Assembly (NCBI GenBank): GCA_002773185.1
Contig: PFBU01000057.1
Location: forward strand, 7,710 to 18,989
Source of the DNA: Candidatus Magasanikbacteria bacterium CG10_big_fil_rev_8_21_14_0_10_36_16
GTDB taxonomy: Bacteria; Patescibacteriota; Patescibacteriia; Magasanikbacterales; UBA922
Direction: 5' to 3'
DNA: 11,280 nt
Shown piece by piece: positions 1-6,289 of this stretch. Under the pieces are notes generated by a model that did no database searches, had not been told where the DNA came from, and saw nothing but the letters and a program-made list of their open reading frames with translations. Each line of letters begins with the position of its first letter. Within the stretch, counting starts at the first letter, position 1. The translations under genes and the position numbers were made by a program.

Positions 1-860
1 GTTTGCCAGAAGCCAAAACTCTTTCAGATAAATGGATTTTACAAAAATTGAATGAAGTAAGTAACGTAGTTGTAGATAATTTGGATAGCATGAATTTGTC
101 TTACGCTGGTGAAAAACTTCGCGATTTCACTTGGAACGATTTGGCTGATTGGTATCTAGAGATTGCCAAAATTGAGCCCTCCTTCGCTTCATCCGACGTT
201 AAAGCTATGAATGACAAGGGAGCTTCGGCGGACAAAGGAAGTAAATCAAAAATATTGAATTACGCTTTGAATACGGTTTTGAAACTGTGGCATCCTTTCA
301 TGCCATTTGTAACTGAAGCTGTCTGGCAAGAATTTTATGGTAAAGAAAATATTTTGATGGTAGAAAAATTTCCAGTGAGTGATGAAAAAAATGAAGACAC
401 AAAAGATTTTGAAATTATCCAAAATGTGATAGTTGGTATTCGTTCAGTAAAAGGTGATTACAAGATTGATCCTGTCAAAAAATTGAACGTAACAATTTCA
501 GCTGGTGATAAAATTGATATTTTATCAGAAAATAAAGCAGTACTTTCTAAGTTAGCACGTTTAGAAAATTTACAAATAAACCAATCAACTAATAAACCAG
601 TAAACTCTGTGTCTTTTGTAGAAAGTGGTTTAGAAATTTTTGTTGAACTTGCGGGCGTTGTTGACTTTGCCAAAGAAAAAGAAAAACTAGGTAGTGAAAT
701 AGAACAATTGACTAAATACATCGCAGGACTTGAAGGTAAACTAAATAATCCAGGGTTTGTAAGTAGTGCTCCAGAAAATATTGTGACTCAAGAAAAAGAA
801 AAATTGGCAGAATCAAAAGAAAAGTTGGAGAAGTTAAATAAACAATTTCAAGCAATTTAA
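1..860 (+). CDS. valS: Valine--tRNA ligase, C-terminal part (5' truncated)
   Basis: Class I aminoacyl-tRNA synthetase that charges tRNA-Val in the cytoplasm. The gene enters from the left edge (first whole codon at 3, a TTG that is internal, not a start), so the Rossmann catalytic core with HIGH and most of the KMSKS region lies outside. What remains, about 285 residues, is the anticodon-binding domain (residues WNDLADWYLEIAK, then WHPFMPFVTEAVW, both hallmarks of ValRS) followed by the C-terminal coiled coil (about residues 222-285), rich in Lys and Glu and containing the NPGFVSSAPENIV motif typical of the ValRS tRNA-binding arm. Residues about 59-79, between the two anticodon-domain signatures, are unusual: they come from a GC-rich insert described separately. 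The stop is TAA at 858-860, and the next gene starts 3 nt later. The family assignment is firm. Confidence 0.96.
   Translation, partial: LPEAKTLSDKWILQKLNEVSNVVVDNLDSMNLSYAGEKLRDFTWNDLADWYLEIAKIEPSFASSDVKAMNDKGASADKGSKSKILNYALNTVLKLWHPFMPFVTEAVWQEFYGKENILMVEKFPVSDEKNEDTKDFEIIQNVIVGIRSVKGDYKIDPVKKLNVTISAGDKIDILSENKAVLSKLARLENLQINQSTNKPVNSVSFVESGLEIFVELAGVVDFAKEKEKLGSEIEQLTKYIAGLEGKLNNPGFVSSAPENIVTQEKEKLAESKEKLEKLNKQFQAI
177..236 (+). repeat. GC-rich in-frame palindromic-type insert in valS
   Basis: This stretch is about half G+C against about one third around it. It begins with CCCTCCTTCGCT and ends with AGCTTCGGCGGACAA. The segment CCGACGTTAAAGCT (193-206) and AGCTTCGGCGG (221-231) are imperfect inverted repeats around a 14-nt centre. 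It encodes residues about 59-78 of the visible ValRS fragment, a Ser/Ala/Lys/Asp-rich peptide between two conserved motifs that are normally close together. The 12-mer TTCGGCGGACAA (224-235) recurs in argS at 4479-4490 in the same reading frame. Exact element borders are uncertain by several bases. Confidence 0.7.
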
Positions 861-863
861 GAT

Positions 864-2003
864 ATGTCAGATTCAGAACTTAGTTTGAGAGGGGAGTTAT
901 TAAAAAATTCTGAAAATAAAGAAACAGAATTAGTAACTAGTTTTGTTTCTTCTTTAGAAAGTTTAAATGATTTTTTATTGGCGAATGATTTATTTGAAAA
1001 CCAGACTTTTGAAACTTATTTTTTGAATGTATCAAATTTAAAAGCGGATGTAGATGAAGTTTTATCAGCAGTTAGGTTTGTAAAAACTCAAGACAAATTA
1101 ATTAAACAAATGGAACATGATTTGAAAAATATTACACAGCGTGTCTTCGCGTCCTTTACCATTTTGAATAAGTTTATATCTAATAATATTTTTGGAATTA
1201 CTACAGAAGATAAAGCTATGTTTTTTGATGTTCTTTTTTTATTAAGAGAAAATTGGTATAGGTTCTATGTAGCTTTCAAAGATATTTTGTTGAAAGCCTT
1301 GTCAGAAAGTATAGTGCCGATAGAAAATCAAGGCAGCTTACTAGATATTAATGTTTTGAAAAAAGTTTTTTATTTTTTTAGTTCAAGTGAATTACCAGGT
1401 TTATTGAAAGAAGCTGAAATCTATAAGAGAGCTGGGCAATTTAGTTCTTATCAAGGTATACAAGATAGAAAAGTAAATATGGATGTAGATTGGGATGTTT
1501 TAAGTGAACATCTTGTTGGTAAAAAAATAAAAGGAGATACAGCTGTTGTTACAAATTTTGTTTTGAATGCATTGCGCAATTCTTTGAAAAAAAGAATTGA
1601 AGTAGAAGGTGAACATACTGAGTTAAGATTACAAATTTTTGTTGAAAATGATGAGCTGGTTATCAAAGTGGAGGATACCGGCAAAGGTATGGAAGATAAA
1701 CATCTCAATCCTGATAGTAAAGATTTTATTTTTTTATCAGGTAATTCGGGGACTGGTAGTACGGGATTGGGTTTGTCTTATATAAATACTAGGTTAGCCT
1801 CTATGGGTGTTGAATTACGTGTATTTTCTAGGAGAGTCGCTGAAAGTTCTGCTGATGATAAACCTTTTGTTTATTATAGTAATGGTGGAGGTAAAAAAGA
1901 TTTTCACATGTCTTTTTATCATGGTGAAGATGCTGAGGGTTTGGTATCATCAAATATTTCAAAACATGGTACTTTGTTTGAAATTTATTTACCATTAGAA
2001 TAA
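864..2003 (+). CDS. Soluble histidine-kinase-like protein (DHp + HATPase_c)
   Basis: A 379-residue protein with the two transmitter modules of a sensor histidine kinase. The H-box EHDLKN puts the candidate phospho-accepting His at residue 85, within a helical region (about 75-145). The GHKL ATPase domain occupies about 215-379, with an N-box (NFVLNALRNS, 231-240), G1 (DTGKGM, 271-276) and G2 (GTGSTGLGLSY, 296-306). I see no membrane segment, so it is probably cytoplasmic. Residues 1-75 and 145-215 match nothing I recognise and may hold the sensing part. Between the strand near residue 320 and the final GTLFEIYLPLE strand there is an extra stretch of about 40 residues that typical HATPase_c domains lack. 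The ATG is 3 nt after the valS stop with no Shine-Dalgarno sequence, so it is probably co-transcribed with valS. No response regulator is in the window, so its partner is unknown. A protein-binding GHKL regulator that is not a kinase is the alternative. Confidence 0.82.
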   Translation: MSDSELSLRGELLKNSENKETELVTSFVSSLESLNDFLLANDLFENQTFETYFLNVSNLKADVDEVLSAVRFVKTQDKLIKQMEHDLKNITQRVFASFTILNKFISNNIFGITTEDKAMFFDVLFLLRENWYRFYVAFKDILLKALSESIVPIENQGSLLDINVLKKVFYFFSSSELPGLLKEAEIYKRAGQFSSYQGIQDRKVNMDVDWDVLSEHLVGKKIKGDTAVVTNFVLNALRNSLKKRIEVEGEHTELRLQIFVENDELVIKVEDTGKGMEDKHLNPDSKDFIFLSGNSGTGSTGLGLSYINTRLASMGVELRVFSRRVAESSADDKPFVYYSNGGGKKDFHMSFYHGEDAEGLVSSNISKHGTLFEIYLPLE

Positions 2004-2033
2004 GTTTTTATCATTTTATAACTAATTAATTAT

Positions 2034-3218
2034 ATGAAAATAATTACTGACGAAAATAAAATTCAAGAACTTCTTGAACGTGGTGTGGAAGAAGTCATTG
2101 TCAAAGAATCTTTGAAAAAAAAGTTGGAAAGTGGTAGACAATTGACTGTAAAATTTGGGATAGATCCAACAGGTTCTTCTATTCATATTGGTCATGCTGT
2201 CCCTCTGCAAAAGTTGCGTCAATTTCAAGAACTTGGGCATCATGTCATTTTACTCATCGGTGATTATACTGCCATGATTGGTGACCCGACTGGTAGAAAT
2301 GCTACTAGACCAATGTTGACCAAAGATGATATTCAGAAAAACATGAAAAATTATATAGCTCAAGCTGGCAAAATTTTGGATATGGATAATGTAGAAGTAA
2401 GGTATAATAGTGAATGGTTTGAAAAAAAAGGTGCCAGTTTTATGATGGAACTTACAGGTATGGTGACTGTGGCGCGTATTTTGGATAGAGATGATTTTCA
2501 AAAACGTCTCAAAGAGGGAAGTGATATTGCTATGCAAGAAATATTATACCCGCTAATGCAAGGTTATGATTCTGTAGAGTTAAAGGCTGATGTTGAAATT
2601 GGTGGTACTGATCAAAAGTTCAATTTGCTCATGGGTAGAAAATTGCAAAAAAAATATAATCAAGAAGAACAAGATGTAGTGACAGTGCCACTGCTTGAAG
2701 GTACTGATGGTGAGAAAAAAATGAGTAAAACTTATGATAATTTTATTGCTGTTTTGGATACGCCAGAGGATATTTTTGGCAAGACCATGTCTATTCCAGA
2801 TGGTTTGATAATAAAATATTTCAAATTGGCGACAGCTGTGCCAATGGAAGAAGTAAATGAATATGAAAAAATGTTAGCGACTGGCACAAATCCTAAAGAT
2901 ATTAAAATGAAGTTAGCCTTTGCATTGACTGAATTTTATTGTGACAAAGAGGGTGCTTTGCAAGGTCAAACCAACTTTGAAAAAGTCATCCAAAGTAAAG
3001 ATAGACCAGACGAAATTGCTGAACTAAAACCTGCAAGTTACAATATTATTGAAGTATTAGTTGAATCAGGCCTTTGCACTGGCAAGAGTGACGCTAGGCG
3101 TGCTATAGAGCAAGGTGGTGTCAAAGTAAACGATGAAAAAATTGAAGCTTTTGATTATGACACTAAGCCAGAAGACGTAATACAAAAAGGTAAAAGATTT
3201 TTTGTCAAAGTGAAATAA
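2034..3218 (+). CDS. tyrS: Tyrosine--tRNA ligase, type 2
   Basis: Class I synthetase that charges tRNA-Tyr in the cytoplasm. It is full length at 394 residues, slightly short for a family usually near 400-420. The signature KFGIDPTGSSIHIGH (40-54) contains the HIGH box. GGTDQ (190-194) follows the YPLMQGYDS tyrosine-pocket helix (172-180), and the second ATP motif is KKMSKT (228-233), as in the TyrZ-like type 2 enzymes. An S4 RNA-binding domain fills about 338-394, with the usual SGLCTGKSDARRAIEQGGV pattern. A 30-nt AT-rich spacer separates it from the kinase-like gene. It contains TATAAC at 2017-2022, a possible -10 box, but I found no convincing -35, so read-through from upstream is equally possible. 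No Shine-Dalgarno sequence precedes the ATG. The stop is 1 nt before argS, so the two genes are very likely one transcript. Confidence 0.97.
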   Translation: MKIITDENKIQELLERGVEEVIVKESLKKKLESGRQLTVKFGIDPTGSSIHIGHAVPLQKLRQFQELGHHVILLIGDYTAMIGDPTGRNATRPMLTKDDIQKNMKNYIAQAGKILDMDNVEVRYNSEWFEKKGASFMMELTGMVTVARILDRDDFQKRLKEGSDIAMQEILYPLMQGYDSVELKADVEIGGTDQKFNLLMGRKLQKKYNQEEQDVVTVPLLEGTDGEKKMSKTYDNFIAVLDTPEDIFGKTMSIPDGLIIKYFKLATAVPMEEVNEYEKMLATGTNPKDIKMKLAFALTEFYCDKEGALQGQTNFEKVIQSKDRPDEIAELKPASYNIIEVLVESGLCTGKSDARRAIEQGGVKVNDEKIEAFDYDTKPEDVIQKGKRFFVKVK

Positions 3219-3219
3219 T

Positions 3220-4995
3220 ATGAATAAAATTTTACAAACAAAAATTGAGGAAATTCTGGGATTGGAAAATTTCAATTTTTCTACACCTCCAAAACCAGAG
3301 ATGGGAGACTTGTCGCTATCTATGTTTGTGATTGCCAAGGAACAAGGCAAAAATCCTGTCGAAGTTGCAAGTGCTTTTGTAGAAAATTTCAAATTACAAA
3401 CCTCCCAAACGGCGGTCAAGAATCCAAATAACAAATTGATTTCAGATGTAAAAGCTTTTGGTTCGTATGTAAATTTATTTTTAAATACTTCTGAAGTTAG
3501 TAAATTAATTTTAGAAGATGTAAATGAAAATTTTGGAAACAATAATATCGGTCAAGGTAAAAAAGTTTTGATTGAATATCCTTCCCAAAACACTCACAAA
3601 GAATTTCACATTGGACATTTTCGTAATGTTTGTGTGGGTAATACTATCGTGCAAGTTTATCGTGCTAGTGGCTACGACATGGTTCCGATGAATTACGTCA
3701 ACGATTTTGGTCGTCATGTCGTGAAATGTTTATGGGGAATTTTGCATAGTTCTGAGTTTGGAGTAGAGAGTTCAGAGATTGAAAATGCAGAGAATAAGCA
3801 GAAAATGCTTGGTGAAATTTATGTCAAAGCTAGTAATTATTTGAAAGAATATGACAAAGAATATAATGAAGAATTGGACGATATACAAAAAAGGTTAGAA
3901 GGTGGTGAAGAAGAAATTACCAAATTATTTTTGGAAACAAGAAAATGGAGTACAGATGGTTTTGCTGAATTGATGAAAGAAATGAAAGTAGAACATGATT
4001 CTATTATTTATGAAAGTGAAGTCAAAGCTACGGGTCAAAAATTAGTTGATGAATTATTAGAAAAGAAAATAGCTGAAGTTGGTGAAGGTGGTGCAATCAT
4101 CGCTGACTTGAGTAAATACAATTTGGATATTGCTTTGATTCGTAAAAGTACTGGTGGAGGAGTATACATGACGAGTGATTTGGCATTATCTTCAGAAAAA
4201 TTTAAACGTTATGATGTAGAAGAAAGTATCAATATTACCGGCAGTGAACAAGATTTTTATTTCAAACAACTTTTCAAAGTTTTGGAGTTGAATGGTTTTC
4301 ACAAAAAAATGACTCATATTGGTTATGGTCTTATCAATACTCCAAATGGTGGCAAAATGTCTTCTCGTTCGGGTGGTGTGATTCTTTATGAAGATTTGCG
4401 TGATCAGATTTTTGACTATTTAGAAAAAGAGACTAGAAATCGTCATTCCGATTCCTCCTCCACCGCCGACTCGGCGGTTTCGGCGGACAAGTGGTCTGAA
4501 GAAAAAATAAATAGTACAGTACAAATTTTGACAATGGCAGTACTCAAGTTCACTATGCAAAAACACGAAGCCGACAAAGTCGTGAAGTTTGATTTTGAGG
4601 AAGCTGTGAGTTTTGAGGGTTTTAGTGCACCATATATTTTGTATACTGTGGCTCGTATCAATAGTCTGAAAAGAAAATTTGGAAAAGAAAATTTGGAATT
4701 ATTAGAAAAGGATTTTGATTTGTTTACAGAAGACGAAGTAAAAAATTTGGTTTTAAAGATGTCAGATTTTCCTGAAGTAGTAGAAAAGGCTCTCCAAAAT
4801 TATAATTCTTCAGTTATTGCGAAGTATTGTTTTGATTTAGCCAAAATGTATAATGATTTTTACAATAAACATAGTGTTCTCAAGGCAGAGAATGAAGAGT
4901 TGATAAAATCTAGATTATATTTGAGTACAAAAGTTGCTGAAGTTTTGACAAAGGCTCTTGGATTGCTTACAATAGATATTGTTGATGAAATGTAA
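3220..4995 (+). CDS. argS: Arginine--tRNA ligase
   Basis: Class I synthetase that charges tRNA-Arg; 591 residues, normal family length. The N-terminal Arg-tRNA synthetase domain (about 1-95) ends in GSYVNLFLN. The HIGH box lies in NTHKEFHIGHFRN (HIGH at 130-133), the KMSKS equivalent is KMSSR (379-383), and the C-terminal DALR-type anticodon domain carries SFEGFSAPYILYTVARINSL (about 464-483). Two stretches look added: a Ser/Glu-rich segment near 177-193, and residues about 407-425, encoded by a GC-rich palindromic insert just after the KMSSR region (separate entry). The insert keeps the frame and falls in a surface-variable stretch, so the enzyme should stay functional; that is inference. 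The ATG is 1 nt after the tyrS stop. The gene ends at TAA 4993-4995, followed by the window's largest intergenic gap. Confidence 0.97.
   Translation: MNKILQTKIEEILGLENFNFSTPPKPEMGDLSLSMFVIAKEQGKNPVEVASAFVENFKLQTSQTAVKNPNNKLISDVKAFGSYVNLFLNTSEVSKLILEDVNENFGNNNIGQGKKVLIEYPSQNTHKEFHIGHFRNVCVGNTIVQVYRASGYDMVPMNYVNDFGRHVVKCLWGILHSSEFGVESSEIENAENKQKMLGEIYVKASNYLKEYDKEYNEELDDIQKRLEGGEEEITKLFLETRKWSTDGFAELMKEMKVEHDSIIYESEVKATGQKLVDELLEKKIAEVGEGGAIIADLSKYNLDIALIRKSTGGGVYMTSDLALSSEKFKRYDVEESINITGSEQDFYFKQLFKVLELNGFHKKMTHIGYGLINTPNGGKMSSRSGGVILYEDLRDQIFDYLEKETRNRHSDSSSTADSAVSADKWSEEKINSTVQILTMAVLKFTMQKHEADKVVKFDFEEAVSFEGFSAPYILYTVARINSLKRKFGKENLELLEKDFDLFTEDEVKNLVLKMSDFPEVVEKALQNYNSSVIAKYCFDLAKMYNDFYNKHSVLKAENEELIKSRLYLSTKVAEVLTKALGLLTIDIVDEM
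4441..4493 (+). repeat. GC-rich in-frame palindromic insert in argS
   Basis: About 65% G+C in an AT-rich gene. It contains a perfect stem of seven base pairs, ACCGCCG (4462-4468) with CGGCGGT (4472-4478), around the 3-nt loop ACT, then TTCGGCGGACAA (4479-4490), which is identical to valS 224-235. The left arm 4453-4470 matches valS 180-197 at 12 of 18 positions. Both ends are in the same codon phase as in valS, giving peptides that start with Ser and end Ser-Ala-Asp-Lys (argS residues 412-424). It is probably the same element family with a different centre, 18 nt shorter here. Confidence 0.75.
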
Positions 4996-4997
4996 AG

Positions 4998-5032
4998 TAT
5001 CCAGATATCCGGATAATCCAGATTTATGGATA
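4998..5032. repeat. Nested inverted and direct repeats after argS
   Basis: Starting 2 nt after the argS stop codon, TATCCA (4998-5003) is inverted as TGGATA (5027-5032). Between them lies the perfect 10-bp palindrome TATCCGGATA (5006-5015), flanked by two copies of ATCCAGAT (4999-5006 and 5016-5023). It could form a cruciform or an RNA hairpin at the 3' end of argS. No T-run follows, so I do not call it an intrinsic terminator. Confidence 0.6.
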
Positions 5033-5043
5033 AATTAGTTGGA

Positions 5044-5116
5044 AGTCTTTAAAGTTTGTAAAGTCGAAAGTTCTTTAGGACTTTATAGACTTTTGACTTT
5101 ATGAACTTTATAGACT
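5044..5116. repeat. Long imperfect hairpin between argS and pyrD
   Basis: Arms 5044-5071 and 5089-5116 (28 positions each) pair around a 17-nt loop. By my count there are 24 Watson-Crick pairs, three G-U pairs (5057/5103, 5058/5102 and 5066/5094) and one T-T mismatch (5049/5111). The right side also contains two copies of ACTTTATAGACT (5080-5091 and 5105-5116), so the arms are built from a short repeated unit. Possible roles are a transcript 3' end, an attenuator before pyrD, or a mobile palindromic repeat; the sequence does not decide between them. Confidence 0.72.
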
Positions 5117-5118
5117 AT

Positions 5119-5149
5119 TTGTTATTTGAGTGAAAATTAACTTTATCAT
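5119..5149 (+). promoter_or_regulatory. Possible promoter upstream of pyrD
   Basis: TATCAT (5144-5149) matches the -10 consensus at five of six positions. TTGTTA (5119-5124) matches the -35 consensus at four of six, with a 19-bp spacer, longer than ideal. Transcription would start near 5156, almost at the ATG, giving a nearly leaderless message. The region is AT-rich, so chance matches are expected; low confidence. Confidence 0.2.
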
Positions 5150-5157
5150 AACTGATT

Positions 5158-6285
5158 ATGTTATATAGAAAAATTATTCGTCCAATACTCTTCAAAACTG
5201 ATCCAGAAAGGATACATCATTTTGTAATTAATTTTTTGGGTGCAACTAGCGTTTTGCGCCCTTTTTATTTTTTGATAAAAAAGTTTTTGTTTATTGATGA
5301 TCCTCGTCTACATGTAAAAATTGGTAATATTGAACTCAAAAATCCTGTTGGTTTGTCAGCCGGCTTTGACAAAGATATTACAGCACCTCTTGCTTATCCA
5401 ATGCTTGGTTTTGGTTTTGCTGAATTAGGATCAATCACCAACTCAGCTCAGCCTGGTAATCCGAAGCCTAGACTCTGGCGTATTCCAGAGGATAACGGTT
5501 TGATTGTTTATTATGGTTTATCAAATTGTGGTAGTTTAGAAGCTAGCAGAAGAATCAAGAAAAAATTAGCCAAACGTGATATACCTTATGGTGTGAGTAT
5601 CGCTGTGACAACTGGACTAAAAGAAAATGAAATGGCTGATGATTATGTGCGTTCATTTTTGGATTTGTATGAATTAGCTGATTATATTACACTCAATGTT
5701 AGTTGTCCGAATGTGGCTAAGTGTGATGTCTTTGCTCAAGTTTCTTTTATAGAAGAACTTTTGCAGAAAATTATGAATATTGTCTCCGCCCAAGGCGCCT
5801 GCCTGTCCGGTAGGCAGGGATCAGTATCCTCTGGAAAAAAAATAAAGAAAGATATTTTCATCAAGATTGGACCAGACATGAGTTATGAAGATTTGGACAA
5901 AGTAATAGATTTGTGTTTGAAATATGAAATTACAGGAATTGTGGCTACAAATCTGATAAAAGATAGATCTTGGGTCAAGAAATTCAATTCATCAGAAGAA
6001 AAATTGAATCATCCTGGTGGAATTTCTGGAAAACATTTACAAGAGAGAAGTAACAAAATAATTAGTCATATTCGTGAACGTGCTGGAAGTAAATTGAAAA
6101 TCATTGGTGTTGGTGGAATTTTTACAGCAGAAGATGTTTATGATAAGATGAAAGCAGGCGCTGACGCTGTGCAAATGATTACTGGTTTTATTTACGGTGG
6201 GCCGTTTACTATTAGAAAAATTAATAAAGAGTTGGTGAAGATTTTGGAGGAAAAAGGTTTAAATAATTTGCAAGACATAAAATAG
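5158..6285 (+). CDS. pyrD: Dihydroorotate dehydrogenase, class 2-like (divergent active site)
   Basis: FMN enzyme expected to oxidise dihydroorotate to orotate in pyrimidine synthesis; 375 residues. The N-terminus (about 1-45: YRKIIRPILFKTDPERIHH and hydrophobic helices) is the membrane- and quinone-associated extension of class 2 enzymes. The barrel follows: NPVGLSAGFDK (62-72), QPGNPKPRLWR (98-108), NVSCPN (180-185), the FMN lysine in KIGPD (236-240), TN (264-265) and the phosphate loop GVGG (317-320). Aligned by eye with E. coli and human enzymes, the catalytic Ser is Cys183, the orotate-binding Asn of the NR(M/Y)GFN motif is Val117 in LIVYYGLSN, and the NIGKNK motif reads SIAVTT. These suggest a divergent subfamily. 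Residues about 210-226 come from a GC-rich hairpin insert. No other pyrimidine gene is in the window. It ends with TAG, 4 nt before the next gene. Confidence 0.9.
   Translation: MLYRKIIRPILFKTDPERIHHFVINFLGATSVLRPFYFLIKKFLFIDDPRLHVKIGNIELKNPVGLSAGFDKDITAPLAYPMLGFGFAELGSITNSAQPGNPKPRLWRIPEDNGLIVYYGLSNCGSLEASRRIKKKLAKRDIPYGVSIAVTTGLKENEMADDYVRSFLDLYELADYITLNVSCPNVAKCDVFAQVSFIEELLQKIMNIVSAQGACLSGRQGSVSSGKKIKKDIFIKIGPDMSYEDLDKVIDLCLKYEITGIVATNLIKDRSWVKKFNSSEEKLNHPGGISGKHLQERSNKIISHIRERAGSKLKIIGVGGIFTAEDVYDKMKAGADAVQMITGFIYGGPFTIRKINKELVKILEEKGLNNLQDIK
5783..5834 (+). repeat. GC-rich in-frame double-hairpin insert in pyrD
   Basis: The core 5783-5820 is about 70% G+C. It holds two adjacent inverted repeats: CGCC (5787-5790) with GGCG (5794-5797) around CAA, and CCTGCCT (5798-5804) with AGGCAGG (5812-5818). 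In RNA the second is closed further by a G-U pair around the loop UCCGG. It encodes PyrD residues about 210-226 (SAQGACLSGRQGS and a Ser/Gly tail) in the loop between a helix and the strand carrying the FMN lysine, where family members are usually shorter. It is a different element type from the valS and argS inserts. Confidence 0.75.
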
Positions 6286-6289
6286 TTAT

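Noticed and set aside
3..5. TTG at position 3 as the start of a short protein
   Set aside because: The frame is plainly the middle of valyl-tRNA synthetase, so the gene begins outside the window.
3066..3542. Antisense open frame of 158 codons across the tyrS-argS junction
   Set aside because: It lies opposite two certain genes, its protein is rich in Phe, Ser and Lys as expected of an AT-rich reverse strand, and it matches no family I know.
5044..5116. CRISPR-like repeat array
   Set aside because: The repeated unit is about 12 nt with no regular unique spacers and only two exact copies; it is better explained as a hairpin.
5044..5130. Classical intrinsic terminator
   Set aside because: The hairpin is AT-rich and is followed by mixed sequence (ATTTGTTATTTGAG), not by a T-run.
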